Positions 44,348-53,152 of a stretch of DNA of 64,000 nucleotides are shown here, in pieces; position 1 is the stretch's first letter, and each line of letters opens with the position of its first letter. The notes under the pieces are model-generated. The model saw only the letters and a program-made list of their open reading frames with translations, did not search any database and was not told the origin of the DNA. The position numbers and the translations under genes are program-made. This DNA comes from Microbacterium sp. ET2 (lineage in GTDB: Bacteria > Actinomycetota > Actinomycetes > Actinomycetales > Microbacteriaceae): assembly GCF_030347395.1 (NCBI RefSeq), contig NZ_CP128170.1, positions 2,542,001 to 2,606,000 on the forward strand, in the 5' to 3' direction.

Positions 44348-45084
44348 GCCGTGGGCGCGCCGGATCCGGAGTGCGGGGACGCCCGCGCCAGGACGAGGGA
44401 GAGCGGATGCCGCGTGAGACGGCGATCACCGTGGGAGTCGTCGATGACCACCCGCTCTTCCGACGTGGCATCGTCTCGCTTCTGAACACCCTCGACGGTG
44501 TTCGGGTGGTCGGTGACGCCGCGACCATCGGTGAGGCCCTCGACCTCATCGCCGCGCGCGAGCCGGACGTCGTACTCATGGATCTCGACCTGGGATCGGA
44601 GTCGGGCATCGACGCGACAAAGACGGTCGCCCAGCGGCATCCTTCCACCGCCGTTCTCGTGCTCACGATGCTCGGAGACGACCGGTCTCTGTTCGCGGCG
44701 ATGCGCGCAGGTGCGCGTGGCTACCTTCTCAAAGTCGCCTCGGCGGAGGAAGTCGAGCGGGCGATACATGCCGTCGCCGGCGGGCAAGTGCTGTTCGGGG
44801 CGGATGTCGCTGCCCGTGCGGTCTCCTACTTGAGTGGTGCTGTGGCGGAGTCCTCGCCCCGGCGGTTCCCCGAGCTCACGCAGCGGGAAGCCGATGTCCT
44901 CGATCTCGTCGCCCGCGGACTGGACAACGGCTCGATCGCGCGCACGCTCGTGTTGACGAGCAAGACCGTCCGCAACTACGTCTACAGCATCATCACCAAA
45001 CTCGGGGCGCCCGACCGCAGCGCGCTGATCGTCATGGCCCGCGAGGCCGGATTCGGGGCGAGAGCGGACGGCAGGGCCCTCTAG
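44344..45084 (+). CDS. LuxR/NarL-type response regulator
   Basis: The protein has 246 residues from ATG 44344 (overlapping the kinase stop); an internal ATG at 44407 (MPRETAITVGVVDDHPLFRR) is nearer the usual family start. The receiver has PDVVLMDLDLGSESG with the phospho-Asp. The HTH reads LTQREADVLDLVARGLDNGS, then SKTVRNYVYSIITKLGAPDR. It is the output of the two upstream kinases. A membrane-protein gene follows by 167 bp and may be a target. Confidence 0.9.
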   Translation: MSRGRAGSGVRGRPRQDEGERMPRETAITVGVVDDHPLFRRGIVSLLNTLDGVRVVGDAATIGEALDLIAAREPDVVLMDLDLGSESGIDATKTVAQRHPSTAVLVLTMLGDDRSLFAAMRAGARGYLLKVASAEEVERAIHAVAGGQVLFGADVAARAVSYLSGAVAESSPRRFPELTQREADVLDLVARGLDNGSIARTLVLTSKTVRNYVYSIITKLGAPDRSALIVMAREAGFGARADGRAL

Positions 45085-45251
45085 CCGCGATGCTCGGATG
45101 CCCGGAGGAGGAGCGAGCGCGTCCTGTTCCGCGTCCCAGGCCGATCGAGGACATCCGCACCTGACGATCGGGATGCCGGCTTCGGGAGCATCGACCTGTG
45201 CCGACGACGTCGGTGCCGGCGGATGCCGCTCCTTCGACGAAAGCAGAACCC

Positions 45252-45983
45252 ATGTCATCCGATTCGCCCGTATCACCTCCGGCGACCCGACGCTTCCGTG
45301 CCTGGCCGCTCTGGGCCCTCGCCGCCGGCGTGGCGGGGACCGTCGGAAGCATCGTCACGGATCTCCGGCCTGATGGTGAACTCGCCGCTGTGGCGGAGGG
45401 GCGGGAGTACACCGTGACACCTGCCGACATGGCGGGCCTCGACCCGCTGCTCGGCCGGGTCGGCTACCTCGCCGGGCTCACGGCGATCATCGCCCTTCTG
45501 ATCTTCGTCGCCTTCTGGCGCCGGCACATCGACGCGATGGTGCCGCGTTCGACCGGCGCGCGGCTGGTCAGCGGCGGACTCATCGCCGCAGCCGGCGCGC
45601 TCACGCTCGGATACGGGTGGCGCGGCGCGCTGGCGAACTACCTCGGGCCCGAGTCCGGCATGTATGGGGAACAGGGTCTGTTCGTCTATTACATGCTCAC
45701 CGACTTCGGTGCCTACATCTCGTGGACGGCCGCCATCGCCGCCGCGCTCGGCGTCGCGTGGATGGCCTTCTTCGAGCGCAACCTGTCGCGGGTTCTCGGC
45801 GTGTTCAGCGCGGTCTTCGGTGTCGGCACGCTGGGGGCGATCCTCGTCACGGGCGTCCCCGGTCTCCCGGGGGTGTTCATGCCGTTCTGGCTCGCCGTGA
45901 CCGGCGTGTGGCTCGCTGTCGGGCGCAGCCGAGCCCTCGCGGCCTCGTATCGCCCTTCCGCCGCTGCAGCGATGGCTCAGTGA
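45252..45983 (+). CDS. Multi-pass membrane protein of unknown function
   Basis: The protein has 243 residues and about six membrane helices (WPLWALAAGVAGTVGSIVTD, VGYLAGLTAIIALLIFVAFW, LVSGGLIAAAGALTLGYGWR, AYISWTAAIAAALGVAWMAF, VLGVFSAVFGVGTLGAILVT, PFWLAVTGVWLAVG). I do not recognise the family. An upstream in-frame GTG at 45198 is possible, but the ATG at 45252 fits the membrane topology. It follows the two-component genes in the same direction and a hairpin (46007-46028) closes the unit. Confidence 0.7.
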   Translation: MSSDSPVSPPATRRFRAWPLWALAAGVAGTVGSIVTDLRPDGELAAVAEGREYTVTPADMAGLDPLLGRVGYLAGLTAIIALLIFVAFWRRHIDAMVPRSTGARLVSGGLIAAAGALTLGYGWRGALANYLGPESGMYGEQGLFVYYMLTDFGAYISWTAAIAAALGVAWMAFFERNLSRVLGVFSAVFGVGTLGAILVTGVPGLPGVFMPFWLAVTGVWLAVGRSRALAASYRPSAAAAMAQ

Positions 45984-46006
45984 GGCGGCAGCGCGACCTT
46001 TGAGCG

Positions 46007-46028
46007 GCCCGGATTGGGGGATCCGGGC
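46007..46028 (+). terminator. Terminator-like hairpin after the membrane-protein gene
   Basis: GCCCGGAT (46007-46014) pairs with ATCCGGGC (46021-46028), 8 bp with a 6-nt loop, 24 bp after the stop codon. No T-run follows. Confidence 0.6.
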
Positions 46029-46520
46029 AGCGAGCGCCGATCCGGATGATGACGTCTCCGGGTCGGCGCTCTCACCTCACCGATGAGCGGAGGGGTGACG
46101 AGGAGAAGAGCAGGCGCCGGGACCGAGGGCGGGGGGCATCGCAGTCCCGGCGCCTGCGCCTAAACGGTCGGCAGCGGGGGAAGGCTGCGACGACCGGGCC
46201 TGCCGGAGGGCATCGCGGCGCCATCGGTCCACCTGACGGTGAGCGTGGCGGTCGTCGACATGGATCCCTCTCGGATTCATCGGCGGTTGCCCGACGGGGC
46301 GGACGGGCGGCGGCGACGCGAAATCTTGGGGGCGCGTCGCACGCGAGAGGCGGGAACCTCCTGGAATGACTGTATGCCGGGCGGCCGCGCAAGAGCGGGA
46401 ACCTTCGGGCTTCGGGTCGCGACGTTTCGGGCATAGGGGTTCACATGGGCGCCGCGCCCGGGTTTCCGATATACCGGCGCGCGAACATTCACGCGCTGGG
46501 CTTGCACCCTCGCGAAGTGC
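46029..46520. other. Gene-free stretch with a 13-bp inverted repeat
   Basis: CAGGCGCCGGGAC (46111-46123) is mirrored perfectly by GTCCCGGCGCCTG (46144-46156) with a 20-nt loop. I see no supported gene in the remaining sequence. The GC content falls towards the lacI promoter at its right end. Confidence 0.55.
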
Positions 46521-46568
46521 TTGACGACCCGCAGCAGGCGGTGCATAATCTGATAAATCGATTTATCA
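46521..46568 (+). promoter_or_regulatory. Promoter and LacI-type operator before the lacI-family gene
   Basis: TTGACG (46521-46526) and CATAAT (46544-46549) are spaced 17 bp, a good sigma-70 promoter. It is followed directly by the perfect 18-bp palindrome TGATAAATCGATTTATCA (46551-46568), with a central CG as in LacI-family operators. The site would block transcription when occupied. It is 47 bp upstream of the lacI-family start. Confidence 0.82.
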
Positions 46569-46614
46569 CGCACACCAACACCACCTCGACCGAGGCCTCA
46601 CACGACGGAGTGAC

Positions 46615-47665
46615 ATGAGCCGGGCCCGCATCTCCGATGTCGCCGCAGCCGCGGGCGTCTCGGTCACGACGGTGTCGCTGGTGATGAACGACGTCGAGTC
46701 CCGCATCTCCGAGACCACCCGTCAGCGCGTGCGGGAGGCAGCGGATGCCGTCGGCTATGCGCCGAGGCTCGGTGGCGCGCAGCCTCCGCACCCGCCAGAC
46801 CCGCACGGTCGGCCTCATCTCCGATCAGATCGCCACCACGCCGTTCGCCGGCCGCATGCTCGCCGGCGCCCAGGACGCCGCCCGCGAGAACGACCACCTC
46901 GTGATCTTCGTCGACACCGGCGGCGACGAAGACGTCGAGCGCGACGCGATCTCGGCGCTTCGCGCCCAACAGGTCGACGCGATGATCTACGCCTGCATGT
47001 GGCACCGCGTCGTCGAGGTGCCCGAGTCGCTGCCGGCAGGCTCGGTGTTCCTCGACTGCCGCCCCGTGCACGGCGGCTTCCCGAGCGTCGTCCCGGCCGA
47101 TCGGGAGGGCGGCTACGCCGCCGCCCGCGTGCTCATCGGGGCCGGTCACCGCCGCATCGCCTACCTCGACACCGTCGATCCGCCGATCGCCTCGGGCCTG
47201 CGCGAGGAGGGGTACGTCCAAGCCCTCACCGAAGCGGGCATCGCGGTCGACCCCGCTCTGCACGTGCGCGGCGAGACCACCGCCTTCGGCGGCCGCGAAG
47301 CGGCCGACCGTCTCCTCGACCTGCCCGACGGCCAGCGCCCCACCGGCATCTTCTGCTTCAACGACCGCATGGCGGTCGGGGTGTACTTGGCCGCTCACGC
47401 TCGAGGCCTCCGAATCCCCGACGACCTCTCGGTCGTGGGCTACGACGACCAGCTGCTGGTCGCCGCGGAACAAGACCCACCCCTCACCACCGTCGCCCTG
47501 CCCCATTACGAAATGGGTCGCTGGGCGATGGAGGTCGCGCTCGGCGTCCGCGCGGATGGGAACAGCGACGCCACGCACCGCATGGAATGTCCCGTCATCC
47601 GGCGAGACTCCGTGGGCCCGCCGCCGGCGCACGTCGCCAAACAGAGCCGACGGCGGACCACTTGA
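46615..47665 (+). pseudogene. LacI-family sugar repressor, frameshifted after the DNA-binding domain
   Basis: The ATG at 46615 follows ACGGAG. The N-terminal HTH is clear (ISDVAAAAGVSVTTVSLVMN, TRQRVREAADAVGYAP). The frame is then lost at about 46761-46770 (CCGAGGCTCGG). With one base fewer the protein continues SVARSLRTRQTRTVGLISDQ and the full ligand-binding domain (VPADREGGYAAARVLIGAGH, GIFCFNDRMAVGVYLAAHAR) to a stop at 47663-47665, about 349 residues. A one-base insertion or sequencing error separates the two halves. It controls the downstream transporter operon. Confidence 0.82.
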
Positions 47666-47741
47666 GATACCGAACGACCGCCGAAGCGGTCCCCGATCGG
47701 TGATCGACGTAGCGGTCGATCACCAGAACAGGAAATCACAG

Positions 47742-49028
47742 ATGCGCAGAACAGTCCCGGCTTTTGTTGCGGCCGGCGCCATAGGAGCCCTCGCCCTCAC
47801 CGGGTGCGGGCAGGCCGGCCAGGGCAGCACCACCACCGAAGACGGCCGCACGCAGGTCACGATGTGGACCCATTCCGCCGGCAACCCCGCCGAGCTCGAG
47901 GTCTACGAACGGATCATCTCCGACTTCAACGCCTCGCAAGACCAGTACGAGGTGGTCGAAGAGTCCTTCCCGCAGGGCGCCTACAACGACGCGATCGTCG
48001 CGGCCGCGGCATCCGGCGATCTTCCCTGCCTGCTCGATCTCGACGGCCCGATCATGCCCAACTGGGCGTGGGCGGAGTACATCCAGCCGCTCGGGATCTC
48101 CACCGACATCACCGACTCGCTCCTGCCGACCGCGGTGGGCGTCTGGAACGACGAGATCTACTCCGCCGGCTACTGGGACGCCGCGCTGTCGATCTTCGCG
48201 CGGGAGTCGGTACTCACCGAGAACGGCATCCGCATCCCCACCATCGACGATCCCTGGACGGCGGAGGAGTTCACCGCGGCCCTCCAGACCCTGAAGGATG
48301 CCGGGTACGAGACGCCCATCGACATTGGCGCGGAAGACACCGGTGAGTGGTGGCCCTACGCCTACTCGCCGTTCCTGCAGAGCTTCGGCGGCGACCTGAT
48401 CGACCGCGACACGATGCTGAGCGCCGACGGCGCACTGAACGGGCCCGAGGCGGTCGCCTGGGGCGAATGGTTCCAGGGACTCTTCGCCGACGGCCTCGCC
48501 AGCAACAGCGGCACGATCGGCAACCAGGAGTTCGTCGACGACGAGGTCGCCCTCAGCTACACCGGCGTCTGGAACGCCCTCGCCTCGGTCGAAGCGATCG
48601 GCGATGACCTCGTGATCCTGCCTCCGCCCGACCTCGGCACCGGCCCGAAGATCGGCGGCGGCTCGTGGCAGTGGGCCATCTCGTCGACCTGTGAAGAGGT
48701 CGAGGGTGCCCGCGCGTACCTGGAGTTCAGCTTCCAGGACGAGTACATCACCGAGTTCGCCGACAAGCAGATCGTCATCCCCGCGACCGAGGGCGCCGCT
48801 GAGGCGTCGGAGTACTTCGGCACCGACGGCGTGCTCCGGCCCTTCGTCGAACTGTCGCAGGAGTACGCGGTGCTCCGCCCCGAGACTCCGGCCTACGCGG
48901 TGATCTCCACCACGTTCGAGACCGCGGCCAAGGACATCATGAACGGCGCCGACGTGCAGCAGACCCTCGACCGGGCCGTGCAGGAGATCGACGCCAACAT
49001 CGAATCCAACGACGGCTACGGCTTCTGA
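47742..49028 (+). CDS. Sugar ABC transporter substrate-binding lipoprotein
   Basis: The protein has 428 residues. The signal peptide ends in ALTGC (Cys22). The family-1 solute-binding fold is seen in TQVTMWTHSAGNPAELEVYE and SAGYWDAALSIFARESVLTE. It starts 77 bp after the LacI gene in the same direction and is followed by two permeases and a GH32-type gene, so a fructoside is the probable ligand. Confidence 0.92.
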   Translation: MRRTVPAFVAAGAIGALALTGCGQAGQGSTTTEDGRTQVTMWTHSAGNPAELEVYERIISDFNASQDQYEVVEESFPQGAYNDAIVAAAASGDLPCLLDLDGPIMPNWAWAEYIQPLGISTDITDSLLPTAVGVWNDEIYSAGYWDAALSIFARESVLTENGIRIPTIDDPWTAEEFTAALQTLKDAGYETPIDIGAEDTGEWWPYAYSPFLQSFGGDLIDRDTMLSADGALNGPEAVAWGEWFQGLFADGLASNSGTIGNQEFVDDEVALSYTGVWNALASVEAIGDDLVILPPPDLGTGPKIGGGSWQWAISSTCEEVEGARAYLEFSFQDEYITEFADKQIVIPATEGAAEASEYFGTDGVLRPFVELSQEYAVLRPETPAYAVISTTFETAAKDIMNGADVQQTLDRAVQEIDANIESNDGYGF

Positions 49029-49089
49029 TCACTGACGTGCGGGCGGGGAGCCGCCGCTTCCCGCCCGCACGACTCGGGAAAGACTTCTC

Positions 49090-50031
49090 ATGACTGTCAC
49101 GCCTCCGACGGTCGCAGCCGAGACACCTCAGCGCGCGACCCGCCGCTTCCGCACCACGAAGGGCCGAGAGACCTGGGCGGGCCTGGCGATGATGGCACCC
49201 GCCGGCATCCTGCTGGTGCTGTTCCTCATCATCCCCGTCATCCTCGCCTTCACCCTCTCGTTCACCAACGCCCGCCTCATCTCGCCCAACCCGCCGCGCT
49301 TCGTCGGGCTGGACAACTTCGTCCGCGCGTTCACCGCGGACGGCGTGTTCGTGCAGTCGGTGTGGAACACGTTCCTCTTCGCCCTCGTCGTGGTGCCGGT
49401 GCAGGCAGGCCTCGGCCTGCTGCTCGCGGTCCTCGTCAACAGACGGATGCGAGGGGTCACCGCCTTCCGGGTGATCTTCTTCATCCCGGTCGTCACCTCG
49501 ATCGTCGTGGTGTCGATCCTGTGGCGCTTCCTCTACCAGCCCAACGGCCTGATCAACTCCATGATCGACACGATCACCTTCGGGGCGTGGTCGGGCATGG
49601 ACTGGCTGAACAACCCGCAGACCGCGCTCGGCGCGATCATCGTGCTGTCGATCTGGCAGGCCGTCGGGTTCCACATGATCATCTGGCTCGCGGGGCTGCA
49701 GACCATCCCCGAAGAGCTCTACGAGGCGGCGAAGATGGACGGCGCCGGACCCTGGCGCCAGTTCGTCAGCGTCACCTGGCCGGGCCTTCGCCCCACCATG
49801 GTGTTCGTCCTCGTCACCATCACCATCGCCGCGCTCGGCCTGTTCGTGCAGATCGACGTGATGACCCAGGGCGGCCCGGTGAACAGCACGTCCACGATCG
49901 TCTATTACGCCGTGCGCAAGGGCTACGAGCAGCAGGAGATCGGCTACGCCGCCGCCATCTCGCTGATCTTCTTCGTCGCGGTGCTCATCATCGCCCTCAT
50001 CCAGCGGCGCCTGACGAGGGAGAAGGACTGA
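49090..50031 (+). CDS. Sugar ABC transporter permease (MalF-like)
   Basis: The protein has 313 residues and six membrane helices. Motifs include LIIPVILAFTLSFTNARLIS at the N-terminus and the EAA loop EELYEAAKMDGAGPWRQFVS. It is followed after one base by the second permease. No ATPase gene is in the operon, as with the first sugar locus in this window, so the two importers may share one. Confidence 0.92.
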   Translation: MTVTPPTVAAETPQRATRRFRTTKGRETWAGLAMMAPAGILLVLFLIIPVILAFTLSFTNARLISPNPPRFVGLDNFVRAFTADGVFVQSVWNTFLFALVVVPVQAGLGLLLAVLVNRRMRGVTAFRVIFFIPVVTSIVVVSILWRFLYQPNGLINSMIDTITFGAWSGMDWLNNPQTALGAIIVLSIWQAVGFHMIIWLAGLQTIPEELYEAAKMDGAGPWRQFVSVTWPGLRPTMVFVLVTITIAALGLFVQIDVMTQGGPVNSTSTIVYYAVRKGYEQQEIGYAAAISLIFFVAVLIIALIQRRLTREKD

Positions 50032-50032
50032 C

Positions 50033-50992
50033 ATGACCGACACCCGTAACCGCCCCGACACCGGGGCGCGGGGCCGCGCCGCGGCATCCGCTCGGTTCTC
50101 GACCGACGCCAGCGAGAAGCGGCGCCGGCGCACCGGGAAGTTCTTCCTGTACGCCGCCATGTCGGTGTTCGCGATGATCTTCCTCTTCCCGCTGGTGTTC
50201 ATGTTCGTCTCGAGCCTGAAGCCCGACGCCCAGATCCTGCAGGACATCGACTCGCCGATGGCGTTCCTCCCCGTCGGCGACATCAGCCTCGACAACTACT
50301 TCGGGGTGTTCGACCGGGTGCCGGTCGCGCAGTTCCTGTTCAACTCGGTGCTCGTCACCGTGCTGACGGTGGGGCTCGGGCTGATCGTCAACTCCATGGC
50401 GGGCTTCGCGCTGTCGCGCCTGGCGTGGCGGGGACGGTTCGTCGTGCTCGCGATCATCATCGCCACCCTGATCGTGCCCTTCGAGACGATCGCGGTGCCC
50501 ATGGTCTACTGGGTCGCGCAGCTGCCGACCCTCGTGATCGAGGGTGGGGTGCTGAAGTACGACTTCGGATGGCTCAACACCTACGAAGTGCAGATCGTGC
50601 CGTTCATCGCCAACGCCTTCTCGATCTTCCTGTTCACGCAGTACTTCTCCACGATCCCCAAGTCGCTCGACGAGGCGGCACGCATCGACGGCGCGGGCTG
50701 GTTCACCATCTACCGGCGGATCATCGTGCCCCTCTCGGGCCCGGCGTTCGCCACGGTGGCGATCCTCACCTTCCTGCCCGCGTGGAACCAGTACCTCTGG
50801 CCCCTCATGGTGGTGCAGCGCGAGGAACTGCGGCCGGTGATGGTCGGCATGCAGTACTTCTTCCAGCTCAACACCGCCTGGGGTGAGGTCATGGCGTACA
50901 CCTCACTCATCACCCTGCCGGTGCTCATCGTGTTCCTGGTGTTCCAGCGCGCGTTCGTCTCGTCGATCGCCGCGAGTGGGGTCAAGGGATGA
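50033..50992 (+). CDS. Sugar ABC transporter permease (MalG-like)
   Basis: The protein has 319 residues with a cytoplasmic N-terminal extension of about 40 residues and six membrane helices. The EAA loop is SLDEAARIDGAGWFTIYRRI followed by IVPLSGPAFATVAILTFL. The stop overlaps the start of the hydrolase gene (ATGA). It completes the importer with the proteins encoded upstream. Confidence 0.92.
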   Translation: MTDTRNRPDTGARGRAAASARFSTDASEKRRRRTGKFFLYAAMSVFAMIFLFPLVFMFVSSLKPDAQILQDIDSPMAFLPVGDISLDNYFGVFDRVPVAQFLFNSVLVTVLTVGLGLIVNSMAGFALSRLAWRGRFVVLAIIIATLIVPFETIAVPMVYWVAQLPTLVIEGGVLKYDFGWLNTYEVQIVPFIANAFSIFLFTQYFSTIPKSLDEAARIDGAGWFTIYRRIIVPLSGPAFATVAILTFLPAWNQYLWPLMVVQREELRPVMVGMQYFFQLNTAWGEVMAYTSLITLPVLIVFLVFQRAFVSSIAASGVKG

Positions 50993-52011
50993 CGCGGGGC
51001 GCGGTCGCCGGTCTGCTCGACGTCTCTCTCGATGTTTCTGAAAGGTCTGCTGTGTTCGATCTGCCCGGCTCCTGGGTGTGGGATTTCTGGTTCGCCGACG
51101 ACGGAGAGCAGTACCACCTGTTCTTCCTCTACGCCTCTCGGGCGCTCCGCGACCCCGACGCGCGGCACTACCGTGCGGCGATCGGGCACGCGGTCTCGAC
51201 CGACCTGCAGACATGGACGCAGGTCGCCGACGCGCTCGTGCACTCCGACGCGCCGGCGTTCGACGACCTCGCGACGTGGACCGGGTCGGTGGCGCGGCAC
51301 CCCGACGGCACCTGGTTCCTCTTCTATACGGGGTCGTCACTGGATGCCGGGGGCAAGAACGTCCAGCGGATCGGGTACGCGACCTCGCCCGACCTTCTGA
51401 CCTGGACCAAGGCGCCGGGGCCCGTGGCGTCGGCCGCGGCACCCTGGTACGAAACGCTCGACTCCGGCGACTGGCACGACGAGGCGTTCCGCGACCCGTG
51501 GGTGTTCCCCGATCCGGAGGGGAACGGGTGGCACATGTACGTCACGGCGCGCGCGACCGAGGGCCCGGCCTTCGGGCGCGGGGTCATCGGGCACGCGTGG
51601 TCGCCGGACCTTCGCACCTGGGAGCTGCGGCCGCCGCTCAGCGCGCCGAGCGAGCACGGGTTCGGCCAGCTCGAGGTGACGCAGGTCGAGGTCGTCGACG
51701 GGCGCCCGGTGCTGATCTTCTCGTGCGGCAGCGAGCACGCGATGCCGTCGCGGGCGGGGGAGCCGGGCGGCGGAGGCACATGGGCGATCAACGCCGACAG
51801 CGTGCTCGGGCCGTTCGACGTCGACGCGGCGTACCCGGTGACCGACGAGCGGCTCTACGTGGGTCGGCTGCTGCGGCGGCGCTCGGACGGGCAGTGGCTG
51901 CTGTTCGCGTTCCGCAACGCCGACGCCGACGGGCGATTCGTCGGGGGAGTGATCGACGGGTTGCCCGTGGCGTGGGTCGGCGACCGGCTGGTGGCGGGGC
52001 CGCGCGCGTAG
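50989..52011 (+). CDS. GH32/GH-J clan glycoside hydrolase (beta-fructosidase-like)
   Basis: The protein has 340 residues, one five-bladed propeller domain and no signal peptide. Clan GH-J features are VWDFWFADDGEQYHLFFLYA (the candidate nucleophile Asp near residue 25), TWTGSVARHPDGTWFLFYTG, the FRDPWVF (RDP) motif and QLEVTQVEVV with the candidate acid/base Glu. The C-terminal beta-sandwich of typical GH32 enzymes is missing, as in GH68 and short GH32-like enzymes. With the LacI regulator and the importer, sucrose or fructo-oligosaccharide use is likely. Confidence 0.78.
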   Translation: MTRGAVAGLLDVSLDVSERSAVFDLPGSWVWDFWFADDGEQYHLFFLYASRALRDPDARHYRAAIGHAVSTDLQTWTQVADALVHSDAPAFDDLATWTGSVARHPDGTWFLFYTGSSLDAGGKNVQRIGYATSPDLLTWTKAPGPVASAAAPWYETLDSGDWHDEAFRDPWVFPDPEGNGWHMYVTARATEGPAFGRGVIGHAWSPDLRTWELRPPLSAPSEHGFGQLEVTQVEVVDGRPVLIFSCGSEHAMPSRAGEPGGGGTWAINADSVLGPFDVDAAYPVTDERLYVGRLLRRRSDGQWLLFAFRNADADGRFVGGVIDGLPVAWVGDRLVAGPRA

Positions 52012-52036
52012 CGGGCGTAGCACGCTCCCGGCACGC

Positions 52037-52078
52037 GGGGGTGCACTCCCTCCCGCCGGGGGTGCACCCCCCCCGACC
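52037..52078. repeat. 21-bp tandem repeat with GGGGGTGCAC core
   Basis: GGGGGTGCAC occurs at 52037-52046 and 52058-52067, exactly 21 bp (two helical turns) apart. Each copy is close to the palindrome GGGGTGCACCCC. It lies between the hydrolase gene and the AraC-type gene and might be an operator or another dispersed repeat. A related 21-bp duplication is at 56256-56297. Confidence 0.6.
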
Positions 52079-52177
52079 GGGCCGGGCACCGATTGTCGGG
52101 CGCGACGCCGCCCGCGCTTCCTAGCATCGACACGTCGGCCATTCGGTCGACAGGATGACACGGGAAGGGCGGGCAGC

Positions 52178-53059
52178 ATGCTCGAACGCTGGAACGACGC
52201 GATCGATCTCATCGAGGCTGACCTCGAGGGCGAGATCGACGTCCCCGCGCTCGCGCGGACGGCCGTCACGTCGGAGTACCACTTCCGCCGCGTGTTCTCG
52301 GTGCTCGCCGGCATGCCGCTGTCGGAATACATCCGGCGCCGCCGGATGAGCGTCGCCGTCGCCGACGTGCTCGAGGGCACGCCCCTCGTCGAGGTCGCGG
52401 TGCGTTACGGGTACGGCTCGGCCGATGCGTTCCGCCGCGCATTCGTCGCCGTGCACGGTCTCACGCCCGAGCAGGCCCGCCGTCCCGGCGCCGTCCTCAC
52501 AGCCCAGCCTCGCCTGCGGCTCCGCCTCACCATCGAAGGGAGCGCCTCCATGCGCCACCGCATCATCGACCTCGAACCGTTCCGCATCGCCGGGCCCGGC
52601 GTCAGAATTCCCCTGGTCTACCGCGGGCCGAACCCCGACATGATCGCGTTCCACCGCTCCTTGCCGCCGACGACCGCCGCCGAGCTGGCAGCGATCAGCG
52701 ACATGGATGAGCCGGCGGGCCCCTTCTCGGTGTCCACCGACTTCGCGCCTGATCGTGCCGACGGCAGCGAATTCCACTACGTCTACGGGGTCGCGACCCG
52801 GCGTCCGGCAGGCGACATCCCCGAGTCGTTCGACACGCTCGAGGTGCCCGCCCACACGTGGGTGGTGTTCGAAGTGTCGGCCGAGACCGGATTCTTCGAT
52901 GCGCTCCAGCAGGTGTGGGCCGACGCGTACGGCGACTGGTTCCCCTCGCATCCGTATCGCACGGTCGCGGCGCCGGAGATCCTCGCCGTCCACGAGCGGT
53001 CGGACGACGGCGACGCCGGTCGCGCGGAGCTCTGGCTCGCGGTGGAACGCCAGTCCTGA
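52178..53059 (+). CDS. AraC-family regulator with C-terminal GyrI-like effector domain
   Basis: The protein has 293 residues. The N-terminal AraC double HTH spans about residues 5-105 (EIDVPALARTAVTSEYHFRR, VAVRYGYGSADAFRRAFVAV). A GyrI-like domain (about residues 125-290) includes FHYVYGVATRRPAGDIPESF and HTWVVFEVSAETGFFDALQQ. This N-HTH/C-GyrI order is that of Rob and many multidrug-type regulators. The ligand is probably a small lipophilic molecule. The direct repeat at 52037-52078 may be its site. Confidence 0.88.
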   Translation: MLERWNDAIDLIEADLEGEIDVPALARTAVTSEYHFRRVFSVLAGMPLSEYIRRRRMSVAVADVLEGTPLVEVAVRYGYGSADAFRRAFVAVHGLTPEQARRPGAVLTAQPRLRLRLTIEGSASMRHRIIDLEPFRIAGPGVRIPLVYRGPNPDMIAFHRSLPPTTAAELAAISDMDEPAGPFSVSTDFAPDRADGSEFHYVYGVATRRPAGDIPESFDTLEVPAHTWVVFEVSAETGFFDALQQVWADAYGDWFPSHPYRTVAAPEILAVHERSDDGDAGRAELWLAVERQS

Positions 53060-53152
53060 GGGGCAGGGTCGGGGAGGCGGTTGAGGGAGGCCCCGCGCTC
53101 GCCTACAGTCAGCGAGCAACAACGCCCCCTCGCCCCCCCGAAGCAGGCACCC

